The notes under the pieces are model-generated. The model had not been told where the DNA came from. It was given only the letters and a program-made list of their open reading frames with translations, and made no database searches. From Planctomycetia bacterium (GTDB lineage: Bacteria; Planctomycetota; Phycisphaerae; Phycisphaerales; SM1A02), in the NCBI GenBank assembly GCA_005799495.1, contig SYGP01000038.1, forward strand, positions 1 through 46,776: a stretch of 46,776 bases of DNA, written 5' to 3'. Position 1 is the stretch's first letter. The number at the start of each line of letters is the position of its first letter. A program made the translations under genes and the position numbers. Shown piece after piece: positions 1 through 6,839 of this stretch.

Positions 1-521
1 CGCCAGCGCTCGATGTCACCATTCAGGCGCAGCTTCTCGAACTGCTCTCGGACTTGCAGCGGCGCCGCGGCATGGGCATCATGCTGATCACGCACAATCT
101 CGGTGTGGTTGCCGAGAACGCCGATGTCGCTTGCGTGATGTACGCGGGGCGCGTGGTGGAGTATGCGAAAGTCGAGGAGCTTTTCGATCGTCCGCTCCAT
201 CCGTACACACGCGGGCTCTTCCGATCGATTCCAGGCGTGCGCGATACGCGAACGAGACTGACGACCGTCGAGGATGTCGTGGACAATCCCGCAGAGTTTC
301 GCTTGCTCCCTGGCTGCCAGAACGGCATCGTTCCATGGTGGCCGTTCATGCCGCAGGAACATCGGCCGCAGCTCGCGCCTGGGCGCGAGCCCTATGCGCT
401 GCATGAGATAGAGCCCAACCGATGGGTCGGCGTTTGGCGCACACCGTTCATCGAGTCGCATCCGTCTCGCCGAGCGGATCTCGCGACCATTCGCTCCAAG
501 TCCGTGGTGGGCGTGGCATGA
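1..521 (+). CDS. Oligopeptide/dipeptide ABC transporter ATP-binding protein, C-terminal part (partial)
   Basis: This is the 3' end of a gene that begins left of the window; the frame is open from base 3. It starts in the D-loop ('ALDVTIQAQ') just after Walker B, then has the H-loop histidine in 'LITHNLGVVAE' and 'VMYAGRVVE'. The 'LHPYTRGLFRSIP' segment with a later 'PGCQ' matches the oligo_HPY C-terminal extension of DppD/DppF/OppD/OppF ATPases. Family knowledge: such subunits energise peptide or nickel uptake across the inner membrane. The Walker A half is outside the window, so D-type versus F-type cannot be decided. The stop overlaps the start of the peroxiredoxin gene as ATGA, suggesting translational coupling although the functions are unrelated. 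Confidence 0.88.
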   Translation, partial: PALDVTIQAQLLELLSDLQRRRGMGIMLITHNLGVVAENADVACVMYAGRVVEYAKVEELFDRPLHPYTRGLFRSIPGVRDTRTRLTTVEDVVDNPAEFRLLPGCQNGIVPWWPFMPQEHRPQLAPGREPYALHEIEPNRWVGVWRTPFIESHPSRRADLATIRSKSVVGVA

Positions 522-1087
522 GCCGCCCTGCGAAGCGAGCGGCGAGCACTCGGGAGGCCGCGACGAAGAAGCGAAGTGCGAGGGCAGAGGGGGGCGAACC
601 AGGAGCGCTTGTCGAAGTGGGTGCACGCGCGCCGGCGTTCAATCTGCGTGGCGGAGATGGCAAGAAGCATGCCCTTGCGGCGTACAAGGGCACGCCCGTC
701 GTTCTCTACTTCTATCCGCGCGATCAGACGCCAGGCTGCACGCAGGAGGCGTGCGACTTTCGAGACTCGCACCGCGAAATCGTCCGCAGTGGGGGCGTGG
801 TCCTGGGCATTTCGCCCGACTCGACGGACAGTCACGGCGACTTCGCCGCATCGCTTGGGTTGCCATTCGTGTTGCTGTCGGATGAACCCTCTGCGGAGGG
901 CATCCCGGCGGTCTGCGATCGGTATGGAGTCTGGCAGAAGAAGTCGATGTACGGAAAGTCGTTCATGGGTGTCGTGCGAACGACCTATCTGATCGATGGC
1001 AGAGGTCGCGTGGCACGCCGCTGGGACCGTGTGTCCGTTCGCGGTCATGCGGATGACGTGGTCTCTGCGCTGCGCGCACTTGCCTAA
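518..1087 (+). CDS. bcp: Peroxiredoxin, Bcp/PrxQ type (thiol peroxidase)
   Basis: A 189-residue thioredoxin-fold peroxidase that should reduce hydrogen and organic peroxides using thioredoxin-type donors. The peroxidatic site 'YPRDQTPGCTQEACDFRD' has Cys74 and the resolving Cys79 five residues later, the Cx4C arrangement of atypical 2-Cys PrxQ/Bcp enzymes. 'LGISPDSTDSH' and 'RTTYLIDGRGRV' are further family blocks. The start at 518 is chosen because its ATG overlaps the upstream stop (ATGA); the frame is open further upstream but would then overlap the ABC gene by about 100 bases. The first 25 residues are Arg/Lys/Ala-rich and precede the conserved domain, which is unusual for the family. Confidence 0.93.
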   Translation: MSRPAKRAASTREAATKKRSARAEGGEPGALVEVGARAPAFNLRGGDGKKHALAAYKGTPVVLYFYPRDQTPGCTQEACDFRDSHREIVRSGGVVLGISPDSTDSHGDFAASLGLPFVLLSDEPSAEGIPAVCDRYGVWQKKSMYGKSFMGVVRTTYLIDGRGRVARRWDRVSVRGHADDVVSALRALA

Positions 1088-1392
1088 GGTTCGACGAACG
1101 CGTGCCACAGCGCGAGCGCCGCGGCAACGAGCACCAGTCCAAGCAGAAGCGCGCTGATCCAGATCCGCGCCGTTGCACCTCGGCTTCGCGCAGCGCGAAG
1201 ACGATCGATCGCTGCTGCGTCCCACGCTTGACCGCACTCGGGGCAGCGCGACTGCCCGTGCGTCATCGCATGCCCACACTTTGCGCAGACGATCCACGGC
1301 CCCTGCGCGAGTTGCTTCAAACGCAGCCCAGACACCATCAGCCATCCGATCACGGCCAACAGCAGCACTCCGATGACGGCGCAGATCGACAT
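1084..1392 (-). CDS. Small membrane protein with a zinc ribbon between two transmembrane segments
   Basis: A 102-residue protein. An N-terminal hydrophobic helix (about residues 3-22) is followed by a four-cysteine zinc ribbon, 'CAKCGH' and 'CPECGQAW' (Cx2C-x10-Cx2C, about 36-53), an Arg/Ala-rich linker and a second hydrophobic helix (about 78-97). Both ends are probably membrane-anchored with the ribbon between them. No specific family is recognised, so function is unknown. The stop overlaps the stop of the peroxiredoxin gene by a few bases (convergent), and its start is about 45 bases from the divergent dut gene. Confidence 0.72.
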   Translation of the reverse strand: MSICAVIGVLLLAVIGWLMVSGLRLKQLAQGPWIVCAKCGHAMTHGQSRCPECGQAWDAAAIDRLRAARSRGATARIWISALLLGLVLVAAALALWHAFVEP

Positions 1393-1437
1393 GGCCGCAG
1401 ACGATAGCGGTCCACGCGCAGCCCTTACACTTGCGGC

Positions 1438-1881
1438 ATGACAGATGTGCGCGTTGGTTTCCGTCGGATTTCGCCGCTCGCCGTGCTTCCTGCGTACCAA
1501 TCCGAGCTTGCCGCGGGGATGGATCTCCATGCGGCGATCGAAGCGGATGTCGTGGTGGAGCCAGGCGCGATTGCGCTCATCCCACTGGGATTCGCCGTGG
1601 AACTGCCGCCGGGCTACGAGGGGCAGGTTCGTCCGCGCAGCGGGCTCGCCACACGCCATGGCGTCACGGTTCCCAACAGTCCCGGGACGGTCGATGCGGA
1701 CTACCGCGGCGAGATGAAGGTGGCACTCATCAACCTCGGACCGGCGGCGTTCACCGTAACGCCTTCGATGCGCATCGCGCAGCTGGTTGTTGCTCCCGTG
1801 GCGCGCGTGAACTGGAATGAAGTCCGCGAACTGAGCGAGACCGCGCGCGGCGGCGGCGGCTTTGGTTCGACGGGGCGGTAG
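1438..1881 (+). CDS. dut: dUTP diphosphatase (trimeric dUTPase)
   Basis: Hydrolyses dUTP to dUMP and pyrophosphate, keeping uracil out of DNA and feeding dTMP synthesis. All five dUTPase motifs are present in 147 residues: 'AGMDLHA' (26-32), 'PRSGLA' (66-71), '[10 protein letters not shown]' (83-92, containing the catalytic Asp), 'RIAQLVV' (112-118) and the P-loop-like glycine tail '[10 protein letters not shown]' (137-146). Length is typical for the homotrimeric family. It stands alone on the plus strand between two minus-strand genes, converging on the deacetylase gene with a 25-base gap. Confidence 0.97.
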   Translation: MTDVRVGFRRISPLAVLPAYQSELAAGMDLHAAIEADVVVEPGAIALIPLGFAVELPPGYEGQVRPRSGLATRHGVTVPNSPGTVDADYRGEMKVALINLGPAAFTVTPSMRIAQLVVAPVARVNWNEVRELSETARGGGGFGSTGR

Positions 1882-1906
1882 CTGAAGCGGTTTCCCACCG
1901 GGCCCA

Positions 1907-2584
1907 TCACACTCGAAGCGCACCCACATCGAGCGGAATGCACTGGCGGCTCGCGAAGGGTTCACCGCTCTCGCAGCCGATGCGGCTGCCAAAGTAAGTC
2001 CCTGCCGCGTGCACCCACTCGGGTATCCGTCGATTCGGTTCGTGCTGCACGAACTGACTGGCATACGCCAGGATCGCACGCTGTTTGCGCTCGGCAAATC
2101 CCGTCGTATCCACGATGAACGCGGGCTGCGGTACGGTGCGAAGGTGCGTCGCGAAGTAGTGGAAGATGTGGCGAACGGTGTGTGCTTCACCGACAAGATC
2201 GCTCTTGGTGAACTTTGCCGCGAAGCAAGCTGCCTCGATGAGGCTGGTCGCAGCGACATGGTCTGGGTGCGCATCCAGAGGGTGAGGCGCGAACACGATG
2301 TCCGCTCGGAGTGTTCGGATGGCGCCGGCAACGACATGCCGCGAAGCCAAGTCGTCCATGATCGCGCGATTGCGAAGTCCCAGCGCGAGCCGCTGGACAC
2401 CCAGGATCGAAGCCGCCTCGGCCGCTTCCTTGGCACGCGTCTGCGGATCGCCCTTGGGTGTCGGCTCGCCATCGCTGAGATCGACCAGGGTGACGGCATG
2501 CCCCTCCGCCGCGAGGCGAGCAATCGTTCCGCCCATGCCGAGTTCCTGATCGTCTGGGTGTGGACCGAAGACAGCGATGTTCAT
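1907..2584 (-). CDS. LmbE/PIG-L family deacetylase, BshB1-like
   Basis: A 225-residue zinc-dependent N-deacetylase. The metal-site motif 'GPHPDDQELGMGGTIA' lies at the N terminus and the second motif 'LDAHPDHVAA' at about 104-112. The overall layout ('DLSDGEPTPKG', 'FVVD'-like 'FIVDTTGF', 'YASQF') resembles BshB1, which removes acetyl from GlcNAc-malate in bacillithiol synthesis; other LmbE members act on GlcNAc-inositol or oligosaccharides. Start: an in-frame GTG lies three codons upstream, but the ATG at 2584 places the first beta strand directly after the start. It is the last gene of the long minus-strand train, 38 bases after the GT4 gene. Substrate is not established by the sequence. 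Confidence 0.85.
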   Translation of the reverse strand: MNIAVFGPHPDDQELGMGGTIARLAAEGHAVTLVDLSDGEPTPKGDPQTRAKEAAEAASILGVQRLALGLRNRAIMDDLASRHVVAGAIRTLRADIVFAPHPLDAHPDHVAATSLIEAACFAAKFTKSDLVGEAHTVRHIFHYFATHLRTVPQPAFIVDTTGFAERKQRAILAYASQFVQHEPNRRIPEWVHAAGTYFGSRIGCESGEPFASRQCIPLDVGALRV

Positions 2585-2622
2585 CGGCGACACTCTAGGT
2601 GCAGCACAGCACGCGGTCGAAC

Positions 2623-3816
2623 TCAGCGTGGCAGGTGCGCGCGCGGCGTCGATGGCCGTTCGAGAAGGTGGCGGTAGAGCGCGAGTAGGCGTTTCACCAT
2701 CGCATCGCCGTCGAACGCACTGCGCACCTCCGCCTGCCCGCGTGCCGCGAGCCGAGCGGCATGCGAGGGATCCGACAAGACCTGCTCGATCGCTGCGCGC
2801 AGGCGCAGTGGATCACCGACGGGCACGAGCCATCCAGTCTCGCCAGCCTTGCACACCTCGGATGCACCGTCGATGTCCGCCGCGATCACGGGGCGTGCGC
2901 ACAACAGCGCCTGGACGACCGCGCGCGGCAACCCTTCGCGCCACGACGGATGCACAACCACATCACTCGCCGCGAGGAGCGCTGGAACCTGATCGGGCGG
3001 CACGAGGCCGCTGAGGATCACTCGGTCGCGGATCCCCTCACGCACAAGCCGCTGTTCGAGCCGCGTCCTCCACCACCCATCGCCGATCCACAGGAGCATC
3101 AACTTGTCGCGCGTGCTCGCGCGAAGGAGCGGCAGCACGGCCGTGATGAGATCGTCGTGCCCCTTCAGTTCCGCCAGACGCCCCAGCGTCGCCAACACTG
3201 TCGTGTTCGCTCCAACACCCAGACGATCGCGCGCTGCCGCACGAAGCAGGTGTGCTCCCAGAAAGGGAGCCGTGTCGAGCCCGCTGCGGATCGTCGAATA
3301 CTGCGCTAGCGTTCCAATCCCTTCGGCAAGCGCTTGCCGAGTCATTGAATCGGCGACACTCACAATCGCATGGCAACGCCGCGCCGCGAATCGCTCCGCC
3401 AGCACATAGGCCCGGTAGATCACGCGCGATTGGAAGCGGTGGAAGGGCAGCCCATGCACCGTGTGAACGACAGCCGGAACCCGCAGCCGCCATGCGGCAG
3501 CACGACCGAGAATGCCAGCCTTCGACGAGTGCGTGTGAACGACATCGGGCTTCCAGTCGCGGATCAACTGCGTCAGTTGACGGAAGCAGCGGAGGTCACG
3601 CAGGGGAGCGACCTGTCGAACCAAGTCCGGCACTTCGAAGCATGCGAGCCGATCATCCGCCTGCGCCCGCGGCAAGAGCGATCCCTCGGGGCCGTAGATC
3701 GGTCCGTACGCCAGCGCGACCAAATGCCCCTCGTTCGCGCTGCCGACACACGACAGCAGGGTGTTCTCCTGCGAACCGCCCACAATGAGTCTCGTGGAGA
3801 GGTGCAGGATTCTCAT
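2623..3816 (-). CDS. Glycosyltransferase family 4 (GT-B fold)
   Basis: A 397-residue GT-B enzyme that should transfer a sugar from a nucleotide donor at the cytoplasmic face. The N-terminal acceptor domain starts 'MRILHLSTRLIVGGSQENTL', the GT4 pattern with a Gly-Gly turn. The C-terminal donor domain has 'GRLAELKGHDDLI', 'WIGDGWWRTRLEQ', 'VVHPSWREGLPRAVVQALL' and 'GETGWLVPVGDP'. In the E-x7-E region the second Glu appears as Gln ('EGLPRAVVQ'). Its start overlaps the truA stop by 4 bases, and the BshB1-like deacetylase follows, so the two could act on one glycoside. Its sequence does not look like BshA, the malate GlcNAc-transferase. Donor and acceptor are unknown. Confidence 0.88.
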   Translation of the reverse strand: MRILHLSTRLIVGGSQENTLLSCVGSANEGHLVALAYGPIYGPEGSLLPRAQADDRLACFEVPDLVRQVAPLRDLRCFRQLTQLIRDWKPDVVHTHSSKAGILGRAAAWRLRVPAVVHTVHGLPFHRFQSRVIYRAYVLAERFAARRCHAIVSVADSMTRQALAEGIGTLAQYSTIRSGLDTAPFLGAHLLRAAARDRLGVGANTTVLATLGRLAELKGHDDLITAVLPLLRASTRDKLMLLWIGDGWWRTRLEQRLVREGIRDRVILSGLVPPDQVPALLAASDVVVHPSWREGLPRAVVQALLCARPVIAADIDGASEVCKAGETGWLVPVGDPLRLRAAIEQVLSDPSHAARLAARGQAEVRSAFDGDAMVKRLLALYRHLLERPSTPRAHLPR

Positions 3817-4625
3817 CGGGGCCTCGCACAGCGATCACCCTGCCCGTAGTGAATCCACTCGAGGCAAAGTCCCTCGGGCGGCATCGTTGGCCCTGCTTCG
3901 GACCGATCGCGCTGCGCAAGGATGCGATCGATGTCCGATGGCTCGAGCCTGCCGCGCCCGACCTCGACGAGCGTTCCAACAAGAATCCGGACCATGTGGT
4001 GCAGGAATCCGCTGCCGGAAACATCGAAGCGAAGGATGCCAGGTTCAGGGTTGGTGACCGCACAGCCAAGCACGGTGCGAACGGTGGTTTCGCGCTGGTC
4101 TGGTTCATGGGCGAACGCGCGAAAATCATGCGTGCCCACCACGCGCGCGGCGGCGGCGCGGACGCGCGCCACATCGATCGCATATCGGCAGACAGTCGTG
4201 AATCGCCGCTCGAAGGGTGTGGCGCGACCTTCGAGCCCTCGAGGGCGGGTGCCATCGGCCATCCGCAGCCGATAGCTGTACGACTTGCTCACGCAACTGC
4301 GCACGGGATCGAAGGACTCATCGACCTCATCGGCTGCGACGACCTCGAGATCACGCGGCAGCCGTGTATTCAGCGCCATCGCCATCCGATCGACTGGAAT
4401 GCGAAGTGAATCGATGCTGAACGATGCCACCTGACCGCGCGCGTGCACGCCCGCATCGGTCCGACTTGCTCCGAGCACAGGAATCGCAGCGCCCACCAGA
4501 TCGTGCACGGCTTCCGTCAGAACCCCTTGCGCAGTACGCAACTCGGGTAATCCAGGAGGAACTTGCCGCTGCCAGCCGTGGAAGTCGGTGCCGTCGTACG
4601 CGACCAGGAGGCGCAGTCTCGGCAC
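3813..4625 (-). CDS. truA: tRNA pseudouridine(38-40) synthase TruA
   Basis: Isomerises U38-U40 of the tRNA anticodon arm to pseudouridine. The 270-residue protein starts 'LLVAYDGTDFHGWQRQ', has the catalytic Asp57 in 'GASRTDAGVHARGQVA', and later 'FRAFAHEPDQRETTVRTV' and 'SGSGFLHHMVRILVGTLVEVG', all diagnostic for TruA. Translation begins at a GTG 14 bases after the preceding gene, and the stop overlaps the GT4 start by 4 bases, so it sits inside the minus-strand train. Confidence 0.96.
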   Translation of the reverse strand: MPRLRLLVAYDGTDFHGWQRQVPPGLPELRTAQGVLTEAVHDLVGAAIPVLGASRTDAGVHARGQVASFSIDSLRIPVDRMAMALNTRLPRDLEVVAADEVDESFDPVRSCVSKSYSYRLRMADGTRPRGLEGRATPFERRFTTVCRYAIDVARVRAAAARVVGTHDFRAFAHEPDQRETTVRTVLGCAVTNPEPGILRFDVSGSGFLHHMVRILVGTLVEVGRGRLEPSDIDRILAQRDRSEAGPTMPPEGLCLEWIHYGQGDRCARPR

Positions 4626-4639
4626 GGGTGGTGGCGTCT

Positions 4640-5794
4640 TCAGTGACCGAACAGCGATGCGGGGGAGAGCATGCCCTTGGTCTCGAAGAAACTCAGGGCC
4701 TCCTGCACGCTTCGGAAGACCTTGGTCGCTGTCTCACTGATGAACGGGCTTGGATTCTTCTTCGGCTTCCAGACCACATACACCTCTTTGGTGTGTTCAA
4801 ACGCGTGATGGAGTTCGCGCTCGACACCGCTCGACAGGGCGGGGACGCCTCCCGGCAACTCAGGCACGAGCGACACGATCATGTCGCTCTGGTCGATCAG
4901 CTTGAAGTCGCGCATGTAGATCTGCCCATCGATATCGCCCGCAATATCGAGGACTTCACGCACGGGCAATCGCATCGTGGGGTTGCCATCGCGTCCGCCA
5001 AACGCGTGCGGCTGCACTTCGACGAAGTCCTCTCCCTTGCGTGCGGCTTCGATGGCTCGGTCGAGCAGCATCTTTTCATCGACATCGGCTGGATCGAATG
5101 TGATGAAGTGCTTCGCCAGTTCCGCACGGAAGTGCGCGATCTCTTCGAGGACATCGGGCATATCCACGACATGGCTCATGGGGAACGATGGATACACCTT
5201 TCGCATGTCGGGGCGGGTGACCAGCCGCAGGCAGGTCTCGATCGTGTCCTGTTGCCGTCCGCGGCTGAGGATGTAAAAGTTGTTTCCGCATCCCATCGCC
5301 TGCGCCATCAATTCCGTCGCAAGAATCTCCTCCTCGCGCCAGACCATGCAGTCCTTGAGGGTGGCGTCGATGACATGCTCTCGGTGCAGCCGATGGTGCA
5401 CGGTCTCCACGTTGTCCACGATGCAGATGAAGCAGTTGGGTTCAAGTTTCTGCAACTGATCGAAGTCGAACGCACTGAAGAGTCCGTGCCGCCATCGGAA
5501 AGTGGCGTGCGTGTTGACGATGATGTTGGGGTGGTCCGACTTCGGCTGCGTCGCGGCGATCACATCCTTGAACGCGGCTCGTCGAAGGCTGGCAAGACGC
5601 GAAATCGGGAGATCGAGGATGCGCCCAGGCGTGATGTCGGATGCCTCCGAGTACATCAGGTCGCCGATGTTGAACAGTTCGATGCGTTCGCCGCGCTCAC
5701 CGCCAAGGTCCATGACCTGCTGGAGATACGGACGCTTGTCCACCCCAATCTGACCTGTCACAAAGGCTCGCATGACCTCGAGTATACGGCTCAC
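4640..5794 (-). CDS. Archaeal-adenylate-kinase-like protein with altered P-loop and a C-terminal deoxyribosyltransferase-like domain
   Basis: A 384-residue protein with no standard name. Residues 9-190 follow the plan of archaeal adenylate kinase AdkA: 'FVTGQIGVDKRPYL' at the P-loop position, 'IELFNIGDLMY', then 'IIVNTHATFRW', 'LQKLEPNCFICIVDN' and 'HHRL'. The P-loop is changed: where GxxGxGK[ST] is expected it reads G-Q-I-G-V-D-K-R, losing the last Gly and the Ser/Thr, so phosphate binding may be weakened or altered. The last ~110 residues ('KLIDQSDMIVSLVPELPGG', 'GVERELHHAF', 'VYVVWKP') resemble nucleoside 2-deoxyribosyltransferase/TIR-like folds. The GTG start overlaps the ispF stop (GTGA); an ATG at 5773 is an alternative. 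Domain assignments are by eye. The role is unknown, perhaps nucleotide sensing or processing. Confidence 0.7.
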   Translation of the reverse strand: MSRILEVMRAFVTGQIGVDKRPYLQQVMDLGGERGERIELFNIGDLMYSEASDITPGRILDLPISRLASLRRAAFKDVIAATQPKSDHPNIIVNTHATFRWRHGLFSAFDFDQLQKLEPNCFICIVDNVETVHHRLHREHVIDATLKDCMVWREEEILATELMAQAMGCGNNFYILSRGRQQDTIETCLRLVTRPDMRKVYPSFPMSHVVDMPDVLEEIAHFRAELAKHFITFDPADVDEKMLLDRAIEAARKGEDFVEVQPHAFGGRDGNPTMRLPVREVLDIAGDIDGQIYMRDFKLIDQSDMIVSLVPELPGGVPALSSGVERELHHAFEHTKEVYVVWKPKKNPSPFISETATKVFRSVQEALSFFETKGMLSPASLFGH

Positions 5795-6294
5795 CCTGCA
5801 GCGGACCGCGCCACCAGCAGCGCCACGACATGCACTTCGATGGCGCGCCCCTCACCGACGGCATCGACGCGTTCATGCGTCTTCCCCTTCACATTGACCT
5901 GATCACGCTTGCAACGGAGCAGGCGGGCGATGTTCGCCGCGATCGAATCCTTGTGCGGACCGATCTTGGGACGCTCACAGATGACGGTGCAGTCGATGTT
6001 GCCCACTTCGAAACCAGCGGCATGCATGCGTTGCACGGCCTCGCCCAGAAACGCGGCGGAGTCGGCGCCGTCGTGACGCGGATCATTGTCGGGAAACAGC
6101 TGTCCGATGTCCGGAAGCCCGAGCGCACCGAGAAGCGCGTCCGTCACCGCGTGCAGGAGCGCGTCGCCATCCGAGTGGGCCACAGGACCGCGAGACGATT
6201 CGATGCGAATGCCACCGAGCACGAAAGGCCTGCCTGGTCCCTGCGGCGAGCAATCGTCGAGGCGGTGCAGGTCATACCCGTGTCCGATCCGCAT
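5791..6294 (-). CDS. ispF: 2-C-methyl-D-erythritol 2,4-cyclodiphosphate synthase
   Basis: Fifth step of the MEP isoprenoid pathway: converts CDP-ME 2-phosphate to MEcPP and CMP in a trimeric zinc enzyme. The 167-residue protein has the N-terminal metal motif 'RIGHGYDLHRL' (Asp8, His10), 'AHSDGDALLHAVTDALLGA' with His48, 'IGQLFPDNDP', and a C-terminal 'NVKGKTHERVDAVGEGRAIE' block. The usual 'NVKATTTE' reads 'NVKGKTHE' here. The start at 6294 is the Met right before the conserved strand; the frame is open 28 codons further upstream without family similarity. It lies 7 bases after the lipoprotein gene and overlaps the next gene by 4 bases. Its product should feed undecaprenyl carrier synthesis for the envelope genes nearby. 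Confidence 0.96.
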   Translation of the reverse strand: MRIGHGYDLHRLDDCSPQGPGRPFVLGGIRIESSRGPVAHSDGDALLHAVTDALLGALGLPDIGQLFPDNDPRHDGADSAAFLGEAVQRMHAAGFEVGNIDCTVICERPKIGPHKDSIAANIARLLRCKRDQVNVKGKTHERVDAVGEGRAIEVHVVALLVARSAAG

Positions 6295-6301
6295 CCGGGG
6301 G

Positions 6302-6802
6302 TCAGTCCTTCGGACGCGTGAAGGTGGTGGTTCCGCCGGATGTAGTTCCGCCCATCCCCGATGCGGTGCTGGTGCCATCGAGATCGGGCGGCAGCAACAA
6401 TGTCGGATCCGGCGGCGGATCTTCGGGCGGAGTTCGGTAGGAGATGTCGATCCGCCTGCAGGAGGCGGGGGGCGCAGTCATCTGATTGCTGAGTGATCCG
6501 ACTTGATCTCCCGCAGCCCACATTCCCCACGACATCGTGACTGGCTTCGCCTTCGCGCTGTCATTGGTTGTGGTGCCATCGGAGAAGCGGAAAGTCAACT
6601 GCTGTCCCGCCGGGATGTCCATCTTGTAGAACGACTCATTCGTTCGCGTGTCGATGAGCGTGACCGTCACCGGCTGCGTCGGCGTCGAGATGTAGGTGAA
6701 TCCGCGCCCTGTGGTCGGCATCAAACCGCCGTCGGGCGAGTAGCAGCCGATAAGGCAGCAAGCGGCGAGCGCAGCAAAGGCAAGTGGAGTCGATCGCGTC
6801 AT
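6302..6802 (-). CDS. Putative lipoprotein of unknown function
   Basis: A 166-residue protein with a classical lipoprotein signal, 'MTRSTPLAFAALAACCLIGC', the lipobox ending 'LIGC' at about residue 20. The mature part contains 'FTYISTPTQPVTVTLIDTRT', 'YKMDIPAGQQLTFRF' and 'MSWGMWAAGDQ', which look like a small beta-sandwich, then a Pro-rich and Gly/Thr/Ser-rich tail. I recognise no named family. The start at 6802 is set by the signal peptide. It lies between murD and ispF in the minus-strand train with short gaps (37 and 7 bases), so an envelope role is likely but unproven. LspA, needed to process it, is encoded at 31672-32316. Confidence 0.75.
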   Translation of the reverse strand: MTRSTPLAFAALAACCLIGCYSPDGGLMPTTGRGFTYISTPTQPVTVTLIDTRTNESFYKMDIPAGQQLTFRFSDGTTTNDSAKAKPVTMSWGMWAAGDQVGSLSNQMTAPPASCRRIDISYRTPPEDPPPDPTLLLPPDLDGTSTASGMGGTTSGGTTTFTRPKD

Positions 6803-6839
6803 GGGAGAAGAAAGCGGTGAGGTACCGCGGTCGCAGAGT

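Noticed and set aside
16-53. Possible internal start for the first ABC gene at 54
   Set aside because: The frame is open to base 3 and contains the D-loop sequence upstream of that ATG, so the gene simply starts outside the window.
2623-3816. GT4 gene as bshA (bacillithiol glycosyltransferase)
   Set aside because: The N-terminal sequence and acceptor-domain motifs do not match BshA; only the neighbour suggests it.
4424-5902. Plus-strand open frame of 492 codons
   Set aside because: It is antisense to the AdkA-like gene and ends of ispF/truA, all with clear protein signatures; its Arg/His/Asp-rich composition is typical of a shadow frame.
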